Shown here in pieces: positions 53,040-62,910 of a stretch of DNA of 64,000 nucleotides. A program made the position numbers and the translations under genes. The stretch's first letter is position 1. Every line of letters begins with the position of its first letter. The DNA is taken from contig NZ_BLPG01000001.1 in the NCBI RefSeq assembly GCF_011764445.1, positions 2,976,001 to 3,040,000 of the forward strand. Reading direction: 5' to 3'. The stretch comes from Phytohabitans rumicis (GTDB lineage Bacteria; Actinomycetota; Actinomycetes; Mycobacteriales; Micromonosporaceae). Below the pieces are notes generated by a model. It saw only the letters and a program-made list of their open reading frames with translations, had not been told where the DNA came from and made no database searches.

Positions 53040-55232
53040 ATGAAGACTCGCGTTTTGGCCGGACGCTTTGCCGCACGCATCGCCGCCGTACTGGTGATGC
53101 TGCTGGTGTGTGTGATGGCGAGCGCCGGAAACCAAGCGGTCGCGAAAAAGGCCCCGCCCGACCCCGGCGGCCTGGTTGCCGCGGGCCAGGGCGGTGTGCT
53201 CGGCGGAGGCAAGCTGAGGCCGACCAAGCCGACGATCCCGAAGGCACTACCGAAGACGAATCTAACCAAGATCCCGATCAAGGATCCGAAGAAGCCTTCG
53301 ACGTCCACTTCCCGCCTGTCCACGAGCGCGGCGGCCGCGGCCGCGGTCGCGGTGGCACCGGAGAAGGTGGGACTGCGCCAACTCATAGTCGCGTTGGATA
53401 GCACCGACTTCGGGCTGGCCACCTGGAAGTCGACGCTGGACCGGATGGGTACGCCGTACGACGTGCTGCTCGCCGCGAGCGAGCCGCTCACGTGGGAGCG
53501 GTTGACCCGCGCCGACGGCGGCGGGCGTTACACCTCGATCCTGCTGTCGAACAACTCGCTGTTGATGTCGGACGGGGCCGGCGGGTTCGTCAGCGCGTTC
53601 GACGCCGACGAGTGGAACCTGCTGTGGCAGTACGAGCGGGACTACAAGGTGCGCCAGGTCTCGCTCTACACCGCCTACGGCACCTTCCCGGAGGACTACT
53701 GCCTGCGGGCCGGCACCGAGGGCGGCGTCGGCGACACACCGATCAACGCCACCTTGAGCACCACCGGACGGCAGCAGTTCGACTACCTGATCCCGACCGT
53801 CCGGGTGCCGATCTCGCTGTCGTATGTCTACTACTCGACGCTGGCGGCCGGCTGCACCGCAACGGCCACCATGAACAGCGGTACGAACACACTCGGCGTG
53901 ATCAGCACGTCCACCGACGGCCGGGAGCGGGCCGCGTTGACGTTCACCTCGAACCAGTACCTGGTGCAGACGTTCCTGCTGGCGTACGGCCTCGTCCGCT
54001 GGGCGACCAAGGGTGTGTTCGTCGGTGAGCGGCGGCACTACCTCGAGGTCGACGTCGACGACTGGTTCAACTACACCGACCACCTCTTCCCCGACGGGCA
54101 CCTGGAGACGGACCCCGGCTTCCGGATGTCGGGCACCGACGCGAACTCGACCAACCAGCAGCAGAACGCGATGCGCTCCCGCTACCCGCGGGCCAACCAG
54201 TTCCAACTGAACGTCCCGTACAACGGCGAGGGCATCCACCGGACCGCGCACGGGTCGTGCACGTCGCTGCTGAGCCCGGATCCGCTGACCAGCTACTCGC
54301 GCTGCCTGCGCAACAACTTCCGGTGGATCAACCACACGTACAGCCATCCGAAGATGAACTTCACGCCGTACGCGGAGAACCTCACCGAGATCCAGCAGAA
54401 TCTCACGGTGGCCCGCCAGCGCGGCTTCACGGTGCCGACCGAGGTGCTGAAGACCGGCGAGTACTCCGGGCTTGGCGTCTACCACCCGGATCCGAACAAC
54501 GACATCGACCCGCCGACCGACCACGGGCTGATGGCGTCCAACGCCGACCTGCTACGGGCGGCCAAGGACGCGGGCGTGAAGTATCTGCACGGCAACATGT
54601 CGTTCCCGTCGCACGTGCCGTCCTGCTTCAACTGCGGCATTTACCACCCGATGGAGCCCAGCCTGCTGCTCGTGCCGGACTGGCCGACGAACATCGCGTA
54701 CCACGTGACGGCGCCGGCCGAGGAAACGCTGTTCTACAACTCGTTCTACGGGCCGAACGGCAAGTTCCCGTTCTGGCCGCGCGACCTCACATACAACGAG
54801 ATCGTCGGCTTCGAATCCGACATCGCGTTGCAGCACGTCATGAGCGGCTCGGTCTACGCGCACACGCTGCACCAGGGCAACCTGCGGCAGTACGCGTCGG
54901 GCAAGAGCCTGACGTTCGACTGGGTCAACGAGATCGCCCGCAAGTACAGCCTCTACTACCAGGTGCCGCTGCAGACTCCGACCTGGCCGAACCTCGCCGC
55001 GTACGTGGCGAACCGGACCAGTCACTTCGCGACCGGCAGCGGCGGCGCGGACGTGGTGTGGGACCGCACCGCGAACACGCTCACGGCCACCTCGCCGGTG
55101 ACCGGCGGGCTGTTCCTCACGGGTGTCCGGGCGACGGGCTTCGCCACGTACGGCACCGACTCGATCTCGTGGGTGACGCTCAGCGCGAACACGCCGCGCA
55201 CCTTCACGCCGGTACCGCGTACCACGGCGTGA
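53040..55232 (+). CDS. secreted polysaccharide deacetylase, Agd3/CE18-like
   Basis: 730 aa. A hydrophobic N-terminal signal or anchor (about 8-35) and a basic Pro-rich linker (to about 100) precede two domains. About 110-330: an alpha/beta region (LRQLIVALDSTDFGLATWKS, TSILLSNNSLLMSD). About 330-640: a deacetylase-type barrel with metal-binding Asp340/Asp341 in EVDVDDWFNYTDHLFPDGH and His432/His436 in INHTYSHPKMN. A C-terminal beta domain closes it (about 650-730). This order resembles fungal Agd3, which removes acetyl groups from galactosaminogalactan; the resemblance is from memory and needs checking. It lies between galE and a PelF-like transferase, so it probably deacetylates the polymer outside the membrane. 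GGAGG about 11 bases before ATG. Confidence 0.72.
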   Translation: MKTRVLAGRFAARIAAVLVMLLVCVMASAGNQAVAKKAPPDPGGLVAAGQGGVLGGGKLRPTKPTIPKALPKTNLTKIPIKDPKKPSTSTSRLSTSAAAAAAVAVAPEKVGLRQLIVALDSTDFGLATWKSTLDRMGTPYDVLLAASEPLTWERLTRADGGGRYTSILLSNNSLLMSDGAGGFVSAFDADEWNLLWQYERDYKVRQVSLYTAYGTFPEDYCLRAGTEGGVGDTPINATLSTTGRQQFDYLIPTVRVPISLSYVYYSTLAAGCTATATMNSGTNTLGVISTSTDGRERAALTFTSNQYLVQTFLLAYGLVRWATKGVFVGERRHYLEVDVDDWFNYTDHLFPDGHLETDPGFRMSGTDANSTNQQQNAMRSRYPRANQFQLNVPYNGEGIHRTAHGSCTSLLSPDPLTSYSRCLRNNFRWINHTYSHPKMNFTPYAENLTEIQQNLTVARQRGFTVPTEVLKTGEYSGLGVYHPDPNNDIDPPTDHGLMASNADLLRAAKDAGVKYLHGNMSFPSHVPSCFNCGIYHPMEPSLLLVPDWPTNIAYHVTAPAEETLFYNSFYGPNGKFPFWPRDLTYNEIVGFESDIALQHVMSGSVYAHTLHQGNLRQYASGKSLTFDWVNEIARKYSLYYQVPLQTPTWPNLAAYVANRTSHFATGSGGADVVWDRTANTLTATSPVTGGLFLTGVRATGFATYGTDSISWVTLSANTPRTFTPVPRTTA

Positions 55233-55260
55233 GTCGGGTTCTGGTCTGAAGGAGGCGGCA

Positions 55261-56841
55261 ATGGCGGTCGGAACCGGCGACGAGGTCGCCACGCGACAGC
55301 TACTCGATGGCGCCGCCGCGGCGGTGGCCACCGGCCGGGAGCTGTCCCAACCAGGGATAGTCATTCCGGCCGGCGGCCACGGCGGGGAAAGGCTCCGCAT
55401 CGCGCTGGTCTCCGAAGGCACGTACCCGTTTCATCTGGGCGGTGTGAGTGTCTGGTGCGATCAGCTCATCCGTGGCATCGAGGAGCACCGGTTCACGGCG
55501 GTGGCGCTCACGGTGACCGGCCAGGAGCTGAGCCTGTGGGAGCAGCCGGAAAACCTCGACGAAGTCATCAACGTGCCGCTGTGGGGGCGGGCGCCCAAGG
55601 CGCCGCGCGGAGCGCGGCAGGGCGTCCCCGGCTGGCGGTTCGGCCAGGCGTACCAGGCGTTCGCGCAGGCGCTGGTCGCGCCGCCGGCGACCGGCCCGGC
55701 GGCCACCCGCCACACGGGTGAGACGTTCGCGCTGGCGCTGCGAGGTCTTTTCGAGTACGCCCAGCGCGCGGACCTGGGAGCGGCGCTGCTCTCGGACCGG
55801 GCACTGACGCAGTTGATGGACGCGTGGCAGGCGGCCGGCGTGGACCGCGCCGCGCACTCCGGCGGCGCCGGCTCGCTTACACTCGCCGAGGCGCTCATGG
55901 CGTCCGACCTCATCGAGCACACGCTCCGGCCGCTGTCCCGGCCACCGCTGGACGTGGACATCTGCCACCTCGCGATGAACGGTCTCTCGGCGCTCGTGGG
56001 ACTGACCAGCAAATGGGCCTGTGGGGCGCGGATCGTGATGTCCGAGCACGGTGTGTACCTGCGCGAGCGGTACCTGAGCATGGTGGACGAGGACGTGCCG
56101 CACGCCGTGAAGGTGTTGCTGCTCAACTTCTTCCGCGCGCTGGCGGTCGCCGCGTACATCTCCGCGGACGTGCTCGCCCCGCACTCCAGCTACAACCGGC
56201 GGTGGGCGCTGTACCACGGCGCCGACGAGGACCGGATGTGGACGATGTACAACGGGATCGACCCGGCCGAGTTTCCGGTGGCCGAGACCGAGCCGGACGT
56301 GCCCACCGTCGTGTTCATGGGCCGGGTCGACCCGATCAAGGATCTGCACACGCTCATCAAGGCGTTCGCGCTCGTCCGGGCCGAGGTACCCAACGCCCGG
56401 CTGCGCATGTTCGGGCCCGTGGCGACCGGCCAGTGGGGCTACTACGACAGCTGCCGCGCGCTGATCGACGAGTTGGGTCTGGCGCACGCCGCCACGTTCG
56501 AGGGCCGGGTCACCCGCCCGACCGAGGCGTACCACGCCGGCCATCTCGTCGTGCTCAGCAGCATCTCCGAGGGCTTCCCGTACACGGTGGTGGAGGCGAT
56601 GGCCACCGGCCGCCCGGTGGTCTGCACGAACGTGGGCGGGGTGGCCGAGGCGGTCGGCGACGCCGGGTTCGTGGTGCCGCCGCGCGACCACCGCGCCATC
56701 GCGGACGGCTGCCTGTCCCTGCTCCTCGACGGCGAGCTGCGCCGCTGGCTCGGCACCGCCGCGCGCGGGCGGGTGCTGAACAGGTTCACCCTCGATCAGT
56801 CGCTCAACGACTACCGCCGGGTCTACCAGGAGCTCTCATGA
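55261..56841 (+). CDS. pelF: PelF-like GT4 glycosyltransferase
   Basis: 526 aa cytosolic transferase. The N-terminal half (DUF3492-like) has SEGTYPFHLGGVSVWCDQLI and, later, MSEHGVYLRERYLSM, hallmarks of PelF. The C-terminal GT-B lobe has VVFMGRVDPIKDLHTLIKAF, SSISEGFPYTVVEAMATGRPVV (the EX7E pair) and TNVGGVAEAV. PelF polymerises amino sugars of the Pel polysaccharide from UDP-sugars. GAAGGAGG lies just upstream of the ATG. Its stop overlaps the next gene by ATGA. Confidence 0.86.
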   Translation: MAVGTGDEVATRQLLDGAAAAVATGRELSQPGIVIPAGGHGGERLRIALVSEGTYPFHLGGVSVWCDQLIRGIEEHRFTAVALTVTGQELSLWEQPENLDEVINVPLWGRAPKAPRGARQGVPGWRFGQAYQAFAQALVAPPATGPAATRHTGETFALALRGLFEYAQRADLGAALLSDRALTQLMDAWQAAGVDRAAHSGGAGSLTLAEALMASDLIEHTLRPLSRPPLDVDICHLAMNGLSALVGLTSKWACGARIVMSEHGVYLRERYLSMVDEDVPHAVKVLLLNFFRALAVAAYISADVLAPHSSYNRRWALYHGADEDRMWTMYNGIDPAEFPVAETEPDVPTVVFMGRVDPIKDLHTLIKAFALVRAEVPNARLRMFGPVATGQWGYYDSCRALIDELGLAHAATFEGRVTRPTEAYHAGHLVVLSSISEGFPYTVVEAMATGRPVVCTNVGGVAEAVGDAGFVVPPRDHRAIADGCLSLLLDGELRRWLGTAARGRVLNRFTLDQSLNDYRRVYQELS

Positions 56842-58241
56842 TCAGCGACCACCCCGTCCACGGCGTGGACCCGGTCGAGGATCTGGCCTCGCGGGTACGC
56901 CCGCTGTGCGGCACCGCGGTGGACGCGTTGCAGGTGGCCGCCGTGCTGGAGAGCGACGGCATGACCGACCGGATCGCCCGGGACGTCTACGGGTACAGCG
57001 ACGTCTTCGTGCTGGCGAGCGAGGTGCACCGCCGTGTACCGCCGGCCGTCGAGGTGCGGAGCGCGGCGCGGCCGCGTACCCGGTGGCAGACCGCCCGCGA
57101 ACTGTCGCACGGCCTGCTGTACGCGCTGCCGAGTGCGGCGTACCCCGCGGTGCTCGGCCTGTTGGGCGTACCCGCTCTCGTGGCCGGCATGGTCTTCGCC
57201 ACCGCGACCGGGTGGGTGTGGGGCATGGGCCTGAGCAGCGTCGCGTACCGGATGCTCGGCAAGGGCCGGCCGGACGCGTCGGTGCTGGTGCTGCGCTGGG
57301 GCGTGGCGCTCGGCGTGGTCGTCGCCGGCGCCGGCGCGGCGCTCCTGGTCCGGGTCGAGCACCTGCCTGCGGGCGTCATCGCGCTCGTGGTCGCGCAGAT
57401 CGGCTTCCAGCTGTCGGTGGGCGTGCTGGTGATGCGGCGGCTGGAGGTCGTGGTGTTCGCGACCATGCTGCCGACGGTCGTGCTGGGCGTGCTGTACATC
57501 GTGCGCGGCCGTCCGTCCACACTGGACGCCGAGGTGGTGTCGGTCGGGATCGTGTCGGTGGGGCTGACCGTGGTCGCCGCCTACGTCACCATGCGGCGGC
57601 CCTCGGGCCGGGTCACCACCGACCTCCCGCCCGCCGTGGCCCGGGAGGTGCTCAGCTCGCTGCCGGTGGCGCTCTACGCCTCGCTGTCCGCCGCCTACCT
57701 GCTCTTCATCGACGTCCGGTTCCTGGAGGCACCGACGGAGCTGGCGATCAGCGCGGCGCCGCTGGTGCTCGCGATGGGCGCGGTGGAATGGCGGTCCCGC
57801 CGGTTCCAGGAGACGGGCGTGAAGCTGCTCCGGCAGATCCGCTACCCCTGGCAGTTCCGCTCCCCGATCTGGGCGGCGTTCGCCCGCGGGGTCGCGGTCA
57901 GCCTGCTGATACCGGGCATGTTCGCCGCCGCGCTGCTGATCGGCTTGGCGGAGCACGATCTGCTGACCCAGCGCGGCGTGCAGGTGACAACCGCGCACGT
58001 CCTGCTCGCCGGGGCGTACTTCACCGGCTTTGTCTTGATCAACCACGGTCGGCTGCCCTGGGTGCTCGGCGTGCTGGGGATGGTGTTCGCCGGGCTCGTG
58101 GCGGCCGTCGCGACCCTCAGCCAGCGCCTCGCGCCGTACGGCGAGGTCCCGATCTTCCTGGCCAGCAACGCGGTGCTACTGGCCCTGCTCGTGGTCGTGC
58201 TGGGCACAAGCGTCAGCACCGTACGGCTCTACCGGTGGTAG
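56838..58241 (+). CDS. polytopic membrane protein, probable polymer transporter (PelG-like position)
   Basis: 467 aa. A soluble N-terminal stretch (about 1-75: DRIARDVYGYSDVFVLASEVHRR) precedes about 11 membrane helices (for example [82 protein letters not shown]). Size and helix count suit a PelG- or flippase-type exporter, and the coupled start after pelF parallels pelF-pelG order. No sequence motif proves this, so the role is inferred from context. Confidence 0.65.
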   Translation: MISDHPVHGVDPVEDLASRVRPLCGTAVDALQVAAVLESDGMTDRIARDVYGYSDVFVLASEVHRRVPPAVEVRSAARPRTRWQTARELSHGLLYALPSAAYPAVLGLLGVPALVAGMVFATATGWVWGMGLSSVAYRMLGKGRPDASVLVLRWGVALGVVVAGAGAALLVRVEHLPAGVIALVVAQIGFQLSVGVLVMRRLEVVVFATMLPTVVLGVLYIVRGRPSTLDAEVVSVGIVSVGLTVVAAYVTMRRPSGRVTTDLPPAVAREVLSSLPVALYASLSAAYLLFIDVRFLEAPTELAISAAPLVLAMGAVEWRSRRFQETGVKLLRQIRYPWQFRSPIWAAFARGVAVSLLIPGMFAAALLIGLAEHDLLTQRGVQVTTAHVLLAGAYFTGFVLINHGRLPWVLGVLGMVFAGLVAAVATLSQRLAPYGEVPIFLASNAVLLALLVVVLGTSVSTVRLYRW

Positions 58242-58262
58242 CGACACGAAGGGGGACAACTC

Positions 58263-58997
58263 ATGCACGTAGTGATTCTTGCCGGAGGTCGGGGCGTACG
58301 GCTGCGCCCGTACACGACGTGCCTGCCGAAGCCACTCGTACCGATCGGCAACGAGTACGCGATCCTCGACATCATCCTGCAACAGCTGCGCGCGTACGGG
58401 TTCCGCTCCGCGACGCTCGCCATCGGGCACCTTGGTTCGCTGATCCAGGCGTTCGTCGGCGACGGCTCCCGCTGGGGCATGACCGTCGACTACGCGGACG
58501 AGGACCAGCCGCTCTCCACGATCGGCCCGCTGTTCAACATCATCGACCAGCTCCCGGAGCACTTCCTGGTCATGAACGGCGACGTACTCACCGATCTCAA
58601 CTATGGCGAGCTGCTCGACACGCACATCGCCTCGGAAGCGCCATTGACCGTGGCGACCTACCGGCGCAGCGTGAAAATCGACTTCGGCTGCCTGGAAACC
58701 AACAACGTCCACGAGATCGTCAGCTTCACCGAGAAGCCGACCCAGTCGTACGCGGTGAGCATGGGTGTCTACGGGCTGTCCGCCAAGACGCTGGCGCCGT
58801 ACCCGAAGGGCATCCCGTTCGGCTTCGACGACCTGGTGCTGGACCTGCTGGCCCGGGGCAGCCACCCGGCCGCCTTCGAGTTCGACGGGTTCTGGCTGGA
58901 CATCGGCCGGCCCGACGACTACGACGAGGCGAACCAGCGGTTCGAGGAGCTGCGTCCCCTGCTGCTGCCCAAGGTCCTCGAAGGCGCTCGCCCATGA
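58263..58997 (+). CDS. sugar nucleotidyltransferase
   Basis: 244 aa. The N-terminal nucleotide motif [26 protein letters not shown] is that of NDP-sugar pyrophosphorylases; Mg-binding [14 protein letters not shown]; later [12 protein letters not shown] and [15 protein letters not shown] as in mannose-1-phosphate guanylyltransferases and related enzymes. It lacks the C-terminal left-handed helix of GlmU. The nucleotide and sugar are not decided. It probably supplies an activated sugar to the locus. Its end overlaps the next ATG by ATGA. Confidence 0.85.
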   Translation: MHVVILAGGRGVRLRPYTTCLPKPLVPIGNEYAILDIILQQLRAYGFRSATLAIGHLGSLIQAFVGDGSRWGMTVDYADEDQPLSTIGPLFNIIDQLPEHFLVMNGDVLTDLNYGELLDTHIASEAPLTVATYRRSVKIDFGCLETNNVHEIVSFTEKPTQSYAVSMGVYGLSAKTLAPYPKGIPFGFDDLVLDLLARGSHPAAFEFDGFWLDIGRPDDYDEANQRFEELRPLLLPKVLEGARP

Positions 58998-59937
58998 CCA
59001 GGCTGCTCGTGTTCGGCGCGTCCGGCTTCCTGGGCGAGCAGGTCTGCCGGGCGCTGACCGCCGACGAACGGGTCACCCAGGTCATCGCGGCCGGCCGCCG
59101 GTCACCGGCCGTGGGCGTTCCCCGCGTGCAGCACGACCTGGTGACCGGCTCGGCTGGGCAGCTCGCGGACCTGCTCGCCAGCACCCGGGTCGACGCGGTC
59201 GTCAACTGCGCCGGTCGGCTGGCCGGCACGCCCGCCGAGCTGCTCGCCACGAACACCGCCGCGGTCGCGACGCTGATCGAGGCGGTGCAGACGATCGACG
59301 CGCGGCGACCGCCGGAGCGTCCGCTCCGGCTGGTGAGCTTCGGCTCGGCCGCCGAGTACGGCGTGGTCGAGCGCGGCCGGCCGGTGCGCGAGACCGACTG
59401 CGCCCGCCCGGTCAGCGCGTACGGCGTGACGAAGCTTGCCGCCACCCGACTCGTCGAGGTCGCGGCCGCCGGCGGCCGGCTGGACGGGATCGTGCTGCGC
59501 GTGTTCAACCCGGTCGGGCCCGGACTCCCGGCGGAGAACGTGGCCGGCCGGGCGGTGCGGGAGATCCGCGACGCGCTGGCCGAGGGCACCAGCCGGATCC
59601 GGCTGGGCCCGCTGGGCGCCTACCGCGACTTCGTGGACGTCCGGGACGTGGCGGCGGCCGTGGTCGCGGCGGTGTTCGCCGCCCGGCCGGCCGAGGTGGT
59701 GTGCAACATGGGCTCCGGGACGCGGTGCCCACCCGGACGCTGATCCGCCTGCTCGCCGACGCCGCGGGCTACGCCGGCGAGGTGCTGGAGGCGGACCCGC
59801 CATCCGCCAAGTCGCCCGGTGTCGACTGGATCGCCGCCGACCTCACCCACACCACCGAGGTGCTGGGCTGGGCCCCCAGATACGACCTGGCCGCCTCCGC
59901 CGAGGCGACCTGGGTGCACGCGCTCACAACCGTGTGA
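58994..59937 (+). pseudogene. NAD-dependent epimerase/dehydratase, frameshifted near 59722
   Basis: Would encode 314 aa. Rossmann motif LLVFGASGFLGEQVCRAL; catalytic VSFGSAAEYG and SAYGVTKLA; LRVFNPVGPGL and YRDFVDVRDVAAA. Reading frame is lost after VVCNMGSGT: the next bases give a stop at 59743, while VPTRTLIRLLADAAGYAGEV continues in another frame. One G added at about 59722 restores the expected GSGTAVPTRTL. So either a recent frameshift or a missed base. The repaired 3' end overlaps the convergent GH114-like gene by 14 bp. Confidence 0.82.
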
Positions 59938-60619
59938 GCTCCCGGTTGCTGACGAAGCACGGCATGTGGAACTGGCGGGCCCGGCGAACGGCGAACTCGG
60001 TGAGCTCCGCCGTATCCGCGTAGTCCAGGGCGTACAGGTCCACGTCCAGCTCCCGCAGCCGTTCGGCGTACTGCGCGTGCACGGTCAGCGTGTCCGGCGG
60101 CCACGGCGAATACCCGCCATCGTCGGTCCAGCGCACCGAGAACGACTCGAAGAGCACGCCGTCCACCAGTTCGCCCAGGCCGGGCAGCAGCCCGAAGCCC
60201 CGGTTGGCCAGCAGATAGGCGGGGTACGTCTCGGCCCGCAGGCGAGTCATCAGGTCGAGCAGGTGCGGGACCTCATCGGGAAACGTGAGCTCGATGTTGA
60301 GGGTGTCCAGGAACAGGCCGGCGAAGTCGCGACGCAGCATGGTCATGGCCTGGTCGAGGACGTGCGTCACCCAGCCGGGGTCGTCGACGTACACGAAGGC
60401 GCCGCCCCAGTCGGGGTTGTGTTCGGTGCGCTGCCATGGCATCGACGGGCCGGGATCCTCGGTGAGGCTGAGATAGCCCAGCGGCTGCACGTCTCGGTCG
60501 AGCAGCCAGCGCACCTCGTCGGTGGTGTACAGGTCGCCCTGCAGCACGACCCGCCGGTATCCGGCCAGCTTGGCCGCCTGGTCCGCGCCGTAGTAGAAGG
60601 CTATTTCCCCGCCCGCCAT
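59924..60619 (-). CDS. GH114-like TIM-barrel protein without signal peptide
   Basis: 231 aa. It has the look of the endo-alpha-1,4-polygalactosaminidase/TM1410 group: EIAFYYGADQAAKLAGYRRVVLQ at the start, DFAGLFLDTLNIELTFPDE (candidate catalytic Asp105), YLLANRGFGLLPG, and GVLFESFSVRW (candidate Glu158). No signal peptide or membrane segment is seen, so it may act in the cytoplasm or lack its exported part. ATG 60619 has AAGGAG eight bases upstream. It shares the fold with the lipoprotein at 62911-63807 but is shorter and divergent. Confidence 0.68.
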   Translation of the reverse strand: MAGGEIAFYYGADQAAKLAGYRRVVLQGDLYTTDEVRWLLDRDVQPLGYLSLTEDPGPSMPWQRTEHNPDWGGAFVYVDDPGWVTHVLDQAMTMLRRDFAGLFLDTLNIELTFPDEVPHLLDLMTRLRAETYPAYLLANRGFGLLPGLGELVDGVLFESFSVRWTDDGGYSPWPPDTLTVHAQYAERLRELDVDLYALDYADTAELTEFAVRRARQFHMPCFVSNRELTRL

Positions 60620-60630
60620 CGTGGATCTCC

Positions 60631-61587
60631 TTAAGACGTGTTGTCCCGGTACCACTCGAACGTGTGCCGCACGCCCTCTTCCAGCGAGACCTTGGGCTCG
60701 AACCCGGTCAGGGAGCGCAGCTTCGTGATGTCCGGGCAGCGTTTGACCACCGAGCCCGGTGGCGCCGGAAGCAGCTCCGGCGCGGGGGCGAAGGCCGCGG
60801 TGCGGAGCACCAACTGGGCCAGGTCGCCGATCCTCGTCTGTTCGGTGTCGTTGCCGATGTGCACGGTCTGGTCGGCCGCGTGCTCGCTGGCCATCAACCG
60901 GACCATCGCCTCGGTCGCGTCGTCGACGTGGCAGAACGCGCGGTACTGGTCGGAGCCGTACACCCGGAACGGGTTCTCCCGCCGGATGGCCCGCATCGAC
61001 AGTTCGGGGATCACGTGGTCGGTGCCCATCCGCGGCCCGTACACGTTGTGGAACCTGCCCACGACGCACCGCAGGTCCTTGGCGCGGGACGTGTGCAGGA
61101 CGGCGGCCTCGCCCCAGAGCTTGCTCACCGCGTACGCGAACCGCGGCGCGGCCGCGTCCGCCACCAGCAGCGGCACGTCCTCACCGGTCGGCACCGGGGC
61201 CAGCCCCGCGCTCACCGTGCCGGCGTACGTCTCGCTGGTGGACGCGAAGAAGAGGCGCTCGCCCGGGTGCAGCCAGTCCAGCAGGTGTTGCAGCGCAAGC
61301 GTGTTGACCCGCAGCACGCGCGCCGGGTCGCGCTCGACGTTCCGCACGCCGACCACGGCGGCCAGCATGTAGACCTGGTCCCAGCCGTGCGGCAGGCCGG
61401 TGTACGCCTCCGCCGTGGTCAGGTCGGCCGCGTACACGCCCACCAGCGGGCGGATCGCGGCGAACTCGAGGTCGTCCCGCCCGCGCGAGAAGTCGTCCAC
61501 GACGGTCACCGCGTGACCGTCCGCGAGCAGCCGCCGGGTCAGGTGCAGCCCGATGAAGCCGGCTCCGCCGAGTATCAGGATTCTCAT
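60631..61587 (-). CDS. NAD-dependent epimerase/dehydratase
   Basis: 318 aa extended SDR. Rossmann motif ILILGGAGFIGLHLTRRLL; VVDDFSRGRDDLEF; catalytic ASTSETYAG and YAVSKLWGE; FHNVYGPRMGTDHVIPEL and the substrate loop DQYRAFCHVDDATEAMVRL. It resembles UDP-glucuronate decarboxylases and 4-epimerases. After a UDP-sugar dehydrogenase gene a uronate epimerase or decarboxylase would be logical, but this is inference. It lies 11 bp before the GH114-like gene. Confidence 0.85.
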   Translation of the reverse strand: MRILILGGAGFIGLHLTRRLLADGHAVTVVDDFSRGRDDLEFAAIRPLVGVYAADLTTAEAYTGLPHGWDQVYMLAAVVGVRNVERDPARVLRVNTLALQHLLDWLHPGERLFFASTSETYAGTVSAGLAPVPTGEDVPLLVADAAAPRFAYAVSKLWGEAAVLHTSRAKDLRCVVGRFHNVYGPRMGTDHVIPELSMRAIRRENPFRVYGSDQYRAFCHVDDATEAMVRLMASEHAADQTVHIGNDTEQTRIGDLAQLVLRTAAFAPAPELLPAPPGSVVKRCPDITKLRSLTGFEPKVSLEEGVRHTFEWYRDNTS

Positions 61588-61592
61588 CTTCG

Positions 61593-62899
61593 TCACCTCG
61601 CTCCCACGGGTTCGTAGCCGATGCCGGCGTACCGGGCGCCGTGCCGTAGCACCGTCGGCTCGTCGAGGATGCGCCAGGAGTCGTACACCAGGCGGGTGCG
61701 GCCGCCGGCCATCAGGTGGCCCAGGTCGAGCCGCCGGTAGTCGGGGTGGTCGGTGATGACGAGCACCGCGTCCGCGCCGGCGAACCCGGCGTCCACCGGC
61801 ACCGGTTCGCCGCCGTACGCCCGGATCACCTCGTCGCCGACGAGCGGGTCGTGGCCGGTGACCCGCATGCCGGCCGCGCGGAACACCGGCATCATGCCGG
61901 CGATCGGCGTGCCGCGCATGTCGTCGGTGGGCGGCCAGCCCTTGTACGCCCAGCCCAGCACGCACAGCGTCGCCCCGGCGGTGTCGCCCATCAGCTCGAC
62001 CACCCGCTGTGCGACGTGCGCGGGCAGGTCCTCGTTGAGCTCGCGGACCTTGCCGAGCAGGTACGGCTCGTGGCCCCGCTGGCGGGCGCTGTCGATCAGC
62101 AGGTAGGGGTCCTTGGACAGGCAGCCGCCGCCGACGTACCCCGGCTTGGCGATGTCCGGCCGCGGGTAGTCGAGGTTGGTCGCCCGGATCACCTCGAGCG
62201 GGTCCAGGCCGAGCCGCTCGGTGAGCATGGCGATCTCGTTGCCGAACGAGTAGATCAGGTCGGTGTGGCAGTTGTTGGTGAGCTTGACCAGCTCGGCGAC
62301 CTCCATGCTGGACACCGGCACCAGCTCGCGCGCCAACCCGCCGAAGAGGTCCAACCCCAGGCGCAGGCTCTCGTCATCGAGGCCGCCGACGACCTGCGGC
62401 AGCTCGACCAGTTCGCGCAGTGCCTGGCCCTGGATGGTGCGTTCGGGCGCCATCACCAGGTGCGGCTCGACCCCCAGCGGTCCCGCAGCACCGGCAACAC
62501 GATCGCCCGGCTGGTGCCGACCGGCACCGTGCTGCGCACCACGACGAGAACGTCGGGGTCGCAGCGCTCGGCGATGTATTCGGCCGCGGCGGCCAGATTC
62601 TTCAGATTGGGCCGCCGAGTGGCCTCGTCCGTGGGCGTGGACACGCACACGATCGCGGCGTCGACCGGCTCGTCCGGCAGGTCCGGACCGACCAGGATGT
62701 TGCGTCCGACGTGTTCGGCGAACACTTCCGCCACACCCGGCTCGTAGATGTGCGGTTGCCCCTTGGCCAGCGAGTCCAGCACGGCGGTTTGGGTGTCGAC
62801 TCCGTACACGGTGAAGCCCTTGCGGGCCAGGGCCGCGGTCAGGGTGAGGCCGACATAGCCCATCCCGACCACGCCGATACGGTGAAATTCATGGGTCAT
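61593..62899 (-). pseudogene. UDP-glucose/GDP-mannose dehydrogenase family, frameshifted near 62473
   Basis: Would encode 435 aa. N-terminal part: HRIGVVGMGYVGLTLTAAL, VDTQTAVLDSL, CVSTPTDEATRRPNL, VRSTVPVGTS. The frame then breaks after LPVLRDRWG in a run of five G on the minus strand (62471-62475). The continuing frame reads VEPHLVMAPERTIQGQALREL, then ELVKLTNNCHTDLIYSFGNE and the catalytic cysteine loop GGGCLSKDPYLL. Six G would rejoin both parts. It oxidises a UDP-sugar to the uronate. ATG 62899 has GGAGG six bases upstream. Confidence 0.85.
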
Positions 62900-62910
62900 T
62901 CTGGGCCTCC

